A stretch of DNA of 47,983 nucleotides, taken from contig CAYLYP010000019.1 in assembly GCA_964387795.1 (NCBI GenBank), forward strand, positions 1 through 47,983, written 5' to 3'. Each line of letters opens with the position of its first letter. The stretch's first letter is position 1. A program made the position numbers and the translations under genes. Of this stretch, positions 32,494-40,238 are shown one piece after another. Source of the stretch: CAYLYP01 sp964387795 (lineage in GTDB: Bacteria; Bacteroidota; Bacteroidia; Bacteroidales; UBA7960). The notes under the pieces are model-generated. The model worked only from the letters and a program-made list of their open reading frames with translations. It did not search any database and was not told where the DNA came from.

Positions 32494-33570
32494 ATGAAAT
32501 TTAAACAGATTATTGTTATAGTAATTGTGTTTATACTGTATGATTTAAATGCTTATTCACAGCAAGCAAAACAAGTAAAATTCATGGATGAAGGCAATGC
32601 CCCAATTGAAGATGTTATAGTTTTTCATAATGGATATTTTGTTGGGATTACTGATGAGAAGGGTTTCATAAGATTAAACAGTAACATTGATGCCATTTAT
32701 TGCCACAGGATGGGTTTTAAAGATACAATTGCAGAGCTAAAGAAATTAAAGGATCATTCGATTGCGCTTTCGCGTAGCAATGATATTGAAGGGGTAACTG
32801 TTTCAGGAAAATATAATGCACGAAAACATTTAATAAGACTAAGAAATCAATCTAAAGAATTGTATAAAAATACTGACACCACCATTTTTTACAGGTTTGA
32901 GATACAGGTTGAAATTCCTGACAGCAACCAGAAGGAGGTTTTTAGCGGTATTATAAAAGCTCCCTATTATGGAAATCATGGCCTATTATATTATCAAACG
33001 GCATATTTTTGTCGTATTGATAATTATGAAAACTCGATTACCGATAGTAATTATGTGTTCACTCCTTATTGTTTTATTCATAGATTGCTAAATAAATGTG
33101 TATTAGTTAGAGATCAATATCAATGGGATGCAATATCGAAGAAACAAAATGAATATTCAAATCTTTACCAAACGCCTGACAGCATTTTATTTCTCAGTTC
33201 GAACGAACAAGCAAACTACTATTTATCATTCAAACGAGGGCACATTAATAGTGTTGAGTTTATAAACTATTTTTCTAAACCTGCAAATATAAAGAGAAAC
33301 GAGATTTATACATATAATTGTATTACGATAATGAATTACTCTTTAATTAAGAATAATTTATATCCTTCATTTTTAAGCCTGACAAGGCGATTTAAAAATC
33401 AGGAAGGCATGAATCTTGTCTGTCATTTAACCTTGACCGAAACCAATGAGTGTTCATGTGAACTGGACAGCTTGCACAATTATGTTCATACTGACAAGAA
33501 ATATAAAGAATTATACAAATATTTTGAGGTTCAGAATCAAAACAAACCATCACTAATGGAAGTGCAATAA
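32494..33570 (+). CDS. Secreted protein with CarboxypepD_reg-like domain, paralogue 1
   Basis: About 358 residues from ATG 32494, preferred because it yields a signal peptide ending LNAYSQQ. The N-terminal part (QAKQVKFMDEGNAPIEDVIV, then GYFVGITDEKGFIRLN) is a carboxypeptidase-regulatory-like (CarboxypepD_reg-like, transthyretin-type) beta sandwich. The C-terminal two-thirds is of unknown fold and is kept in the neighbouring paralogue, with segments such as HLIRLRNQSKELYKNTDTTI, YYGNHGLLYYQTAYF and FLSLTRRFKNQEGMN. Likely periplasmic or outer-membrane associated. Three-quarters of residues match paralogue 2 by eye. Confidence 0.7.
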   Translation: MKFKQIIVIVIVFILYDLNAYSQQAKQVKFMDEGNAPIEDVIVFHNGYFVGITDEKGFIRLNSNIDAIYCHRMGFKDTIAELKKLKDHSIALSRSNDIEGVTVSGKYNARKHLIRLRNQSKELYKNTDTTIFYRFEIQVEIPDSNQKEVFSGIIKAPYYGNHGLLYYQTAYFCRIDNYENSITDSNYVFTPYCFIHRLLNKCVLVRDQYQWDAISKKQNEYSNLYQTPDSILFLSSNEQANYYLSFKRGHINSVEFINYFSKPANIKRNEIYTYNCITIMNYSLIKNNLYPSFLSLTRRFKNQEGMNLVCHLTLTETNECSCELDSLHNYVHTDKKYKELYKYFEVQNQNKPSLMEVQ

Positions 33571-33573
33571 ATT

Positions 33574-33726
33574 ATGAGAAATTCCAATGTTACCCTGGTT
33601 CTTTGTAATATATTCCTCAATATATTTTTGAGCGGATATATTATTTGGGAGGGTTCTTGTTCTGTTGGTTTTTATAATTATCAGAGAAAATTAAATCTAA
33701 ATACAACATTCCTTTTTATTCATTAA
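33574..33726 (+). CDS. Possible 50-residue small protein containing the 46-bp element
   Basis: Starts 3 bp after the stop of paralogue 1 (MRNSNVTLVLCNIFLNIFLS...) and holds a hydrophobic stretch followed by GYIIWEGSCSVGFYNYQ. The first 20 bp recur after paralogue 2 (34831 on), where the frame stops after 15 codons. It may be a genuine peptide or a repeat-derived frame. Confidence 0.25.
   Translation: MRNSNVTLVLCNIFLNIFLSGYIIWEGSCSVGFYNYQRKLNLNTTFLFIH
33624..33670 (+). repeat. 46-bp element, copy 2, upstream of paralogue 2
   Basis: Same sequence as 31011-31056, apart from one extra T (CTTGTTCTGTTGGTT). It lies 69 bp before the paralogue 2 start codon. Confidence 0.65.
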
Positions 33727-33739
33727 CAATCCAAGACCT

Positions 33740-34828
33740 ATGAAAAAAATAATAAGTAGTGCTTTCCTCTTTTGCCTTGTTGGTGTAATCTTGATTGAAA
33801 ATACTTATTCACAGCAAGCAAAGCAAGTAAAATTCCTGGATGAAAGCAATGCCCCAATTGAAGATGTTATGGTTTTTCATAATGGATATTTTGTTGGGAT
33901 TACTGATGAAAAGGGGCTAATAAAAATAAACAATGACCTTGATGCCATTTATTGCCATAGGATGGGTTTTAAAGATACAATTGCAGAGTTAAAGAAATTG
34001 AAGGATCATTCGATTGTGCTTTCGCGTAGCAATGATATTAAAGGGGTTACTGTTTCGGGAAAGTATAATGCACGTAAACATTTAATAAGACTAAGAAATC
34101 AATCTAAAGAAATGTATAAAAATACTGACACCACCATTTTTTACAGGTTTGAGATACAGTTTGAAATTCCGGATAGCAACCAGAAAGAGGTTTTTAGCGG
34201 TATTTTAAAAGTTCCCTATTATGGGAATCATGAGCTATTGTACTACCAAACAGCATATTTTTGTCATTTAGATAATTATGAGAACACCTTTACAGATAGT
34301 AATTATGCGTTAACTCCAAAAAATTTAATAAGGATGCTGATTAATAGTTGTATAATCCTTAAGGATATGTATGAATGGGATTTTTGTTCAAGTAAAAAGA
34401 ATAAATTTTCAAATCTATACCAATCACAGGACAGCATCCTGTTTCTCAGCTCAAACGAAAAAAACAACTATTACATTTCTTTCAAAAATGGTCATATTCA
34501 TAGCGTTGAATCAATATATTATTCAGGAAAGCCTGCAAATACTCGTAAAAATGAGTTGTATATATATAATAACCTGTCTTATTTCATATACTCAATGATT
34601 GATAAAAACATATATCCTTCATTTTTAAGCATGACAAGGCGATACAAAAGTCAGGAAGGCATGAATATTGTCTGTTATTTAACCTTGACCGAAACTGATG
34701 AATGTTTATGTGAACTGGATAGTTTGGACAATGAGGTTTCTATTGGTAAAAATTATAAAGAGGCTTGCGAATATATTGAAATTCAAAAACAGAATCAAAA
34801 CAATCCTACACTAATGGAAGTGCAATAA
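33740..34828 (+). CDS. Secreted protein with CarboxypepD_reg-like domain, paralogue 2
   Basis: 362 residues with a signal peptide ending IENTYSQ. Same architecture as paralogue 1: QAKQVKFLDESNAPIEDVMV and GYFVGITDEKGLIKIN form the N-terminal carboxypeptidase-regulatory-like domain, followed by the shared unknown domain. The N-terminal half is almost identical between the two, while the middle (about 210-260) has diverged, as expected for a tandem duplicate in which the variable part contacts a partner. Function unknown. Confidence 0.7.
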   Translation: MKKIISSAFLFCLVGVILIENTYSQQAKQVKFLDESNAPIEDVMVFHNGYFVGITDEKGLIKINNDLDAIYCHRMGFKDTIAELKKLKDHSIVLSRSNDIKGVTVSGKYNARKHLIRLRNQSKEMYKNTDTTIFYRFEIQFEIPDSNQKEVFSGILKVPYYGNHELLYYQTAYFCHLDNYENTFTDSNYALTPKNLIRMLINSCIILKDMYEWDFCSSKKNKFSNLYQSQDSILFLSSNEKNNYYISFKNGHIHSVESIYYSGKPANTRKNELYIYNNLSYFIYSMIDKNIYPSFLSMTRRYKSQEGMNIVCYLTLTETDECLCELDSLDNEVSIGKNYKEACEYIEIQKQNQNNPTLMEVQ

Positions 34829-35056
34829 TTTATGAGAAATTCCAATGTTGCACAGGTTCTTACTTGTTTAAATGAATGATAAGCCAGGATGAAATACATC
34901 ACAAAAAGCCATCTTAATTGATTTCTTGCTGTTTATTTTATTGCGTAAAGGACTTGTTTTACTGCCGGATCAAAAGGATTGGTGCAAGGGAAATATGATT
35001 GATCAACCATTATCAAGGACAGAAAGAGTAATATGGCATTGTGGTAGGCATATTTC
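34829..35056. other. Spacer after paralogue 2
   Basis: Contains a short copy (34831-34858) of the sequence that follows paralogue 1, ending after 15 codons. No gene seen. Confidence 0.4.
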
Positions 35057-35141
35057 CACAAATGTACTCAAATGAATCCACAGATGCACTCAAATGGATC
35101 CACAAATGAACTCAAATTGATACACAAATTGCTCAAATGCC
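35057..35141. repeat. Four tandem 22-bp repeats
   Basis: Units with consensus CACAAATGnACTCAAATGGATC start at 35057, 35079, 35101 and 35123; the last is slightly shorter. Unit-to-unit differences are 2-5 bases. No gene uses this DNA. Confidence 0.7.
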
Positions 35142-35433
35142 CTTGTGCTCATTAATTTGTAATCCCAACGGATGCGACTGATGATGTTTGTCAGGGAAAT
35201 AATCTTTGCATCCTTTGCGGGAACTCTGCGTCCTTTGCGGTTAAAAAACTTATAGAAACGGGTATAACCATAGAGCATACGACCCCATCCGGGGTCGCCC
35301 CCCTTAACTGTTGCTTTTTTTCTATAAATATACAATCCCGCTGGGATTGGCAACCAGCATTCTCCATGCCACAACGACACAGGAGAGCCTATCAGGTCAG
35401 GGTCTTTTAAAAACGTCTTTATAATATCACATG
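35142..35433. repeat. Repeat-rich intergenic stretch
   Basis: Holds two copies of a 17-bp unit ending TCCTTTGCGG (35204-35220 and 35224-35240, 20-bp period), plus two short palindromes: CGACCCC-ATCC-GGGGTCG (35280-35297) and CAATCCC-GCT-GGGATTG (35333-35349). These are of the same kind as the cluster near 1.1 kb. A 96-codon minus-strand frame runs through it but is repeat-derived. Confidence 0.55.
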
Positions 35434-35492
35434 CGGGGCAGCAAAGCGAAATTGTATTTAATACTTTTCGTATTGTTGCCCCGTATTTTTTT
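35434..35492 (+). terminator. Long GC-tipped hairpin with nine T
   Basis: CGGGGCAGCAA pairs with TTGTTGCCCCG (one G-U) around a 28-nt AT-rich loop that contains a small inner stem (AGCGAAA / TTTTCGT-like). It is followed by TATTTTTTTTT. No gene ends directly upstream, so the transcript it ends is unknown; it could be the tail of an untranslated RNA. Confidence 0.55.
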
Positions 35493-35589
35493 TTAAAAAG
35501 CTCTTTTCAAAAGGTGCGGGTTTAATAATAATGCCATTTTTAGCTCAACAAAACAGTATGTTTCTATGTTATATATTTAAAACGATGAC

Positions 35590-35688
35590 ATGAAAATACT
35601 GATAATAAGCATTGCCGCATTTGTTGGTGCCTGCCTGCTGATCCATTTCCCGGATACAACACCCCTTTTTTTCATACTATCCGGGTGA
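35590..35688 (+). CDS. Putative 32-residue membrane peptide
   Basis: Single hydrophobic helix (ILIISIAAFVGACLLI) then HFPDTTP. Stop TGA 35686-35688 is 4 bp before the next small frame. Short and unrecognised; could be chance. Confidence 0.22.
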   Translation: MKILIISIAAFVGACLLIHFPDTTPLFFILSG

Positions 35689-35692
35689 AAAA

Positions 35693-35827
35693 ATGTTTAA
35701 AGTTTACATGCAAAAGTTCATTATATCAATCCAGCTCATTATATTTGCCATGATGGATATGATACCCAAAATAAAAATCAGCCTGATCACTGTTGCTATG
35801 ATGCTTTTACTCCTCCCAATGGCATAG
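35693..35827 (+). CDS. Putative 44-residue membrane peptide
   Basis: Two hydrophobic stretches (FIISIQLIIFAMM and LITVAMMLLLLPMA) separated by a basic turn (PKIKIS). Ends 30 bp before the methyltransferase gene on the same strand. No family recognised. Confidence 0.22.
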   Translation: MFKVYMQKFIISIQLIIFAMMDMIPKIKISLITVAMMLLLLPMA

Positions 35828-35857
35828 GGTGTAGGGATCATTTAATATCACATACAC

Positions 35858-36529
35858 ATGAATAAAAACATTTTAAAGAGAATAGTCCAGACCCTCCTGA
35901 CCTTGATGCTTCAGGCTGTTTTATTATTTGTAGCTGCCTGGACTGTGAAATGGACATGGGCCTGGATCTTTGTTTTTATGGGGATCCTCATTTTGATTAT
36001 TAACGCTATTGTCCTTCCCGCTGCGGTAATAGAGGAAAGGGGTAGGAAAAAGAAAAATGTTAAAAAGTGGGACAAGCTCCTTACGACGCTTAATATTATC
36101 CCATTATTGGGGATTTATGTGATATCGGGTTTGGATTACAGGTATCAAATAACAGGTGATTTAAGTGTTTTAAGTCATGGCCTTGGCCTCGCCTTTATGT
36201 TTTTAGGTTCAATGTTATTTACCTGGTCAATGGTTTCAAATAAGTTTTTTTCCACTATGGTCAGGATTCAAAGCGAGCGTGGGCATCAGGTAGCAACCCA
36301 GGGACCCTACAGATTTGTCAGGCACCCGGGTTATGTTGGTTTTATCATCATGAGTGTTGCCACCCCAATAGCATTGGGATCACTATATGCCTTGCCAATG
36401 GCTTTTCTTGTTTGTGCTTTGTTTGTTGTTCGCACCCATCTTGAAGACCAAACACTCGCTAAAGAACTTCCCGGATATATAGAATACTCCCAACAGGTAA
36501 AATATAGACTTATCCCCTTTATCTGGTAG
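35858..36529 (+). CDS. Isoprenylcysteine carboxyl methyltransferase-family (ICMT/PEMT-like) protein
   Basis: 223 residues with five or six membrane helices. The SAM-binding C-terminal motif is clear: GPYRFVRHPGYVGF at about 148-161 and RTHLEDQTLAKELPGYIEY at about 191-209. Bacterial members methylate small membrane-accessible or carboxyl substrates that are usually unknown. A DUF1295/PEMT-like mechanism on lipids cannot be excluded. Two possible small membrane-peptide frames precede it. Confidence 0.85.
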   Translation: MNKNILKRIVQTLLTLMLQAVLLFVAAWTVKWTWAWIFVFMGILILIINAIVLPAAVIEERGRKKKNVKKWDKLLTTLNIIPLLGIYVISGLDYRYQITGDLSVLSHGLGLAFMFLGSMLFTWSMVSNKFFSTMVRIQSERGHQVATQGPYRFVRHPGYVGFIIMSVATPIALGSLYALPMAFLVCALFVVRTHLEDQTLAKELPGYIEYSQQVKYRLIPFIW

Positions 36530-37089
36530 TATGTAAAATGATCATTGATTTTTAAATCATGATGCCTGTTGTTTAGTAACTCGAATTGTTTTCCATTAAT
36601 CTCGAAACAGCTTGTCATTGGTATTCAATAATTTATGCTTATCCAAAAAACTCTTTAAAGTAACAACAGCCTCCATGCCATCTGTTTATGGCATTGTTCT
36701 GCAATTCAGGCTTGTCGCCCCGCATCTGAAATCCTAAAAACATTTTCATCAGGCCATTTATAAATTCATGATAAATTAATGTAGTTTGGAAAAACCATTT
36801 TACATTTATTAACATATATCAAATCCTATAACTGACAGGTATTCTATTGTTTATCAACAAGACGATGTTAAGCAATGTTAAAATTAACTTATCAAATGTT
36901 AAAGAAAATCACTTAATAGGCTGGTTTTCAATATCATGGATAGGTCACGGTATTACCAAGGATATACCAAGGTCTTATCAGGTTCAGTATCGTCCATGTG
37001 GATATTGGAGAAATAATGGAGATGGTATTATTTTGTTCGGAAAATGAACCCGGCATGGTTTCAAACGGCTGATTATTAATATGAACCAC
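36530..37089. other. Intergenic region with a diverged palindromic element
   Basis: 36640-36754 is related to the MITE-like element at 17219-17448: both have GGCTTGTCnCCnCGCATCTGA-like and CATTTTCATCAGGCC-like right ends. 36842-37047 contains an open frame of 67 codons without known motifs; I do not call it a gene. Confidence 0.4.
36640..36754. repeat. Diverged copy of the MITE-like element
   Basis: Its right half aligns with 17346-17446: GCAATTCAGGCTTGTC against ACAATTTCGCCTTGTC, CGCATCTGA in both and CATTTTCATCAGGCC against CTTTTTCAGCAGACC. An internal TGCCAT-CTGTTT-ATGGCA hairpin is present. The left terminal repeat is not visible. Confidence 0.4.
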
Positions 37090-37117
37090 GTAGAGACGCA
37101 CGGCCGTGCGTCTCTAC
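37090..37117. repeat. Perfect 28-bp palindrome
   Basis: GTAGAGACGCACGG followed directly by its own complement. The sequence type (TAGAGACGCnnnnGCGTCTCTA) is a known interspersed repeat in several bacterial lineages. No gene here; a cruciform could form. Confidence 0.75.
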
Positions 37118-37197
37118 AGTTTGATCGCACGACAATTACAATTTGTGCCAGGTCATTTTTAAAAAGATGCTATGTTAATCTGTTTTTATTACCAATC

Positions 37198-37487
37198 CAT
37201 CAGCGACAGCATTCATCCTTTCATGTATCTGGAATTTTGAACACCAACATGATATCAGGGTGGTATCCGGTTTTAAGGGGTATGTTTTGTTGGTATGGAT
37301 GCACAGATGTTTGCCAAAGCATTCCAATAAAAATCAAAATGCAATACCCTTAGCAGCCCGACATATTCAAAACATTTTATTCCCTATTTATCCCTTATCA
37401 TTTAAAACATTTTATGTTAAAATATTAATTTCTATTGCTTTTTTGATATTTTTGTGCGGGGAGATGGGGAATAAAATGCCTAAGGTT
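37198..37487 (+). repeat. ~290-bp direct repeat, left copy
   Basis: The first 193 bp (37198-37390) match 39902-40094 with one mismatch. The following AT-rich 95 bp match at about 80%, including CGCTTTTTTGATATTTTTGT-type sequence. The tail (from 37404) also recurs at 42181-42250. Nothing in it looks like a transposase. A 51-codon frame (starting HQRQHSSFHVSGILN) is open in both copies but has no known family. Confidence 0.85.
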
Positions 37488-37619
37488 TGTTGGCAAGTGT
37501 AAAAAGAAAGTTTGCCAGACAGAAATGATAGTGATAAATATTATTTAAAGAAAGGATTTGGCTTTTTGACAGGATAGTGCAAATTTGATGGAAATTTATT
37601 TTTATTCTTCTTTCGCCCC

Positions 37620-37861
37620 CAGAAAAAGAAGAAGGAAACACCATTCACATTGCCCACATTTGCAAAATTCCATGAACTAAGGCTAAAGCTTAAGCTTGCC
37701 AAAGAGCGAAACCTTGACAAGGTAACAGGCCAAAATACATTTTCGGACTACTTACCTGCGGCCTCTATTGGAAAGATGTGCAAAAAAAACAGGATTTGAC
37801 GGCTATACCTGACGTACTCAAAATAAAAGAGCAGGATAAAATCAGAATCATATTGAAATAA
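37620..37861 (+). pseudogene. Decayed gene remnant upstream of the AlbA-type gene
   Basis: Lys-rich coding-like sequence: ETPFTLPTFAKFHELRLKLK in one frame, then (after a frame shift near 37755) LYWKDVQKKQDLTAIPDVLK up to TAA 37859-37861, 5 bp before ATG 37867. The parent family is not recognised. The remnant lies between the left repeat copy and the AlbA-type gene and suggests that a longer operon was eroded. Confidence 0.35.
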
Positions 37862-37866
37862 AAAGT

Positions 37867-39627
37867 ATGACCTTACCTATTAATATAGAAGAATTACTAT
37901 CTGCCCGAACAGTGGAATCTGACCGAATTGAATACAAGCAAGGCTGGAATCCCGATGCCATTTATCGAACCATTTGTGCCTTTGCCAATGACTTCGATAA
38001 CACGGGCGGGGGCTATATTTTAATTGGTATAGAAGAAGATGGGATCAGCCGCACGGCCAAAAGACCGGTAAAAGGACTAAGCCCTGCAGAATTGGCCGAA
38101 ATCCAACAAAAAATGATTGGCTTCAACAATTTGCTTCAACCCGTTTATCATCCGCATCTGTTTATTGAACCGGTCGATGGCAAACAAATCATGGTCCTTT
38201 GGGTACCTGGGGGATCAAACCGCCCGTATAAGGTGCCCGAACAAATAACAGCCAGAGATAAACGCCATTTTTTTTACATACGCAAATATGCCAATTCCGT
38301 AAAGGCAAATAGCGAAGAACAGCAAGAACTTATTTCATTGGCCAATCAGATACCTTTTGATGACCGTAGCAATACCCAGGCACGAATGGGTGATATTTCA
38401 ATGGTGCTTGTGAAGAATTACCTGAAAAAAGTGAAAAGCAGACTGGCCGAACTGGTAGGTAAAATTCCGGATCAGGAACTGTTGGCTCAAATGGAATTGG
38501 TCTCAGGGCCTAACGAGTATATCTTTCCCCGAAATGTGGGATTGATGTTGTTTTCGGAAAATCCTGAACAGTTTTTCCCATACACGCAAGTCGAGATAGT
38601 GGAATTTCCTGATGGAGATGCCGGTTCACATATAGAGCAAGACCCTATTAAAGGCCCTGTTCCAGAGCAAATTTACCGTACTTTAAAATTCCTTCAAGAT
38701 AAACTGGTGAAGGAGAAGGTTATAAAACCTGCCAACAAAGCCGAGAGTATCCGCATTTATAGCTATCCATACCAAGCCATAGAAGAAACCCTGGTAAATG
38801 CTTTTTATCACAGGGATTATCAGCAACGTGAACCTATTGAAATTCGAATTTACCCACATTCCGTTGTTTTTATCAATCACGGGGGGCCAGACCGGTCTAT
38901 CCGCATGGAAGCCTTTAATAAAGGACAAGTTCGTAGCAGAAGATATCGCAACCGAAGATTAGGTGAATTCCTAAAAGAATTAGAACTAACAGAAGGCAGG
39001 GCTACTGGAATTCCTACCATACTAAAAACATTGCACGATAATGGTTCCCCTGCTCCCAATTTTACCACCAACGATGACCGTACTTTTTTTGAAGTAGAAT
39101 TGTTTATTCACCCAGCTTTTGAAGAAAAAGAACCTTTTGCCATTGAGGAAAGGGATCTCATTGCTACACACGAAGGTATTGATACGCTATTACAAAAACT
39201 ACTAGATTATAAAGGCTTGGATCATGATAGTATAACTGCCGGTGCCATAGCTGGTATCCAGGCTGGTGCTATAGTTGAACGGTTAAATCAGATTGATAAT
39301 CAGGCAGATGAAATAATTCAGACCCTTAATAGCACCATAAGTGGTGCCATAAGTAGTGCTATAGCTGGTGCCATAGCTGGTGCCGTAGCTGATAAAGAAG
39401 CTGCCATCTTAACTTTAGCACAAAAACCACATGACAGGGCAGTTCTTTTAAATGAAATTGGGGTAACCAACCACCGCAAAAACTATGAGAGCTATATGCT
39501 GCCTCTAGTAAATAAGGGATGGCTCACTATGACTATTCCTGATAAACCTACTAGTCCAAAACAAAAATACATGACCACTTTAAAAGGCAGACTGATACTG
39601 AGATTTATTAAAATGAACAAGAAATGA
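37867..39627 (+). CDS. AlbA_2/schlafen-type ATP-binding protein with Gly-Ala-Ile repeat tail
   Basis: 586 residues. The N-terminal AlbA_2 (schlafen AAA_4) domain spans about 5-135: VESDRIEYKQGW, TICAFANDFDNTGGGYILIG, GKQIMVLWVPGGSNRPYKVP. A GHKL-like ATPase domain (HATPase_c_4) is at about 300-395, with AIEETLVNAFYHRDYQQREP, SVVFINHGGPDRS and EGRATGIPTI. Residues 440-515 hold repeated AGAIAGIQAGAIVERL- and AIAGAIAGAV-type segments, encoded by near-repeats of GGTGCCATAGCT. The C-terminus is a winged-helix-like segment. Related proteins act as regulators or effectors near restriction-modification and phage-defence genes. The stop overlaps (ATGA) the start of a ruined DNA methylase. Confidence 0.8.
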   Translation: MTLPINIEELLSARTVESDRIEYKQGWNPDAIYRTICAFANDFDNTGGGYILIGIEEDGISRTAKRPVKGLSPAELAEIQQKMIGFNNLLQPVYHPHLFIEPVDGKQIMVLWVPGGSNRPYKVPEQITARDKRHFFYIRKYANSVKANSEEQQELISLANQIPFDDRSNTQARMGDISMVLVKNYLKKVKSRLAELVGKIPDQELLAQMELVSGPNEYIFPRNVGLMLFSENPEQFFPYTQVEIVEFPDGDAGSHIEQDPIKGPVPEQIYRTLKFLQDKLVKEKVIKPANKAESIRIYSYPYQAIEETLVNAFYHRDYQQREPIEIRIYPHSVVFINHGGPDRSIRMEAFNKGQVRSRRYRNRRLGEFLKELELTEGRATGIPTILKTLHDNGSPAPNFTTNDDRTFFEVELFIHPAFEEKEPFAIEERDLIATHEGIDTLLQKLLDYKGLDHDSITAGAIAGIQAGAIVERLNQIDNQADEIIQTLNSTISGAISSAIAGAIAGAVADKEAAILTLAQKPHDRAVLLNEIGVTNHRKNYESYMLPLVNKGWLTMTIPDKPTSPKQKYMTTLKGRLILRFIKMNKK

Positions 39628-39904
39628 GCAATGAAAATAAAATCATAATACTGGGCTAAGAATTCAACTCCTAAGAAGAAGGCCGCACCTACTCAACCTG
39701 ATCCAACCGCCTTATTACACCGCCTTCCCCAACCCTTAGCTCAACGATTTTATTGCCGAATGGGAAGCATAAAAGAAAGAACTGGAAAAACAGGGTTTGC
39801 GAAAAGCGGATTTTGAAGGATCGGAACCCTATGCTACAGATGTTAGCAAAGGGAAAAACAACCCAATATACAATGCCCATAGCTATCATACGAAGGTGCC
39901 ACAT
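39624..39904 (+). pseudogene. Truncated adenine-specific DNA methylase N-terminus
   Basis: In frame 2 the translation reads PPYYTAFPNP, then TAG at 39737-39739, LNDFIAEWEA, then TAA at 39770-39772, then GLRKADFEGSEPYATDVSKG and NNPIYNAHSYHTKVPH. This resembles the start of DUF1156-like/adenine-specific DNA methylases, in which YNAHSYHTKVPHKAI precedes the SAM-binding motif. The homology stops exactly where the right repeat copy begins (39902). The ATGA overlap with the AlbA-type gene shows that the two were once one operon. At least two stops and one frameshift make it non-functional. Confidence 0.5.
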
Positions 39905-40186
39905 CAGCGACAGCATTCATACTTTCATGTATCTGGAATTTTGAACACCAACATGATATCAGGGTGGTATCCGGTTTTAAGGGGTATGTTTTGTTGGTAT
40001 GGATGCACAGATGTTTGCCAAAGCATTCCAATAAAAATCAAAATGCAATACCCTTAGCAGCCCGACATATTCAAAACATTTTATTCCCTATTTATCCCTT
40101 ATCTTACAAAACATTTTATGTTAAAACATAAAAATCTATCGCTTTTTTGATATTTTTGTGGGGGGAGATAGGGGATTAAATATTTA
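39902..40186 (+). repeat. ~290-bp direct repeat, right copy
   Basis: Counterpart of 37198-37487, 2704 bp away, in the same orientation. It cuts off the DNA methylase remnant at its left edge and ends 53 bp before the mrr start. TATTTTTG at 40151-40158 (inside the tail) matches the -7 consensus and could drive mrr. Confidence 0.85.
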
Positions 40187-40238
40187 AGGCTGTGCATTAT
40201 AGGCGCAGAGAATTAAAAACAGGTTAAATAATAAGATA

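Noticed and set aside
35057..35141. CRISPR array
   Set aside because: Repeats are adjacent 22-bp units without spacers and no cas gene is near.
35090..35380. 96-codon minus-strand frame
   Set aside because: It runs through tandem repeats and palindromes and has no homology I can see.
36847..37047. 67-codon plus-strand frame
   Set aside because: No signal, no domain, atypical composition.
37081..37353. 90-codon frame through the palindrome and left repeat copy
   Set aside because: Made of repeat sequence; the equivalent frame in the right copy begins differently.
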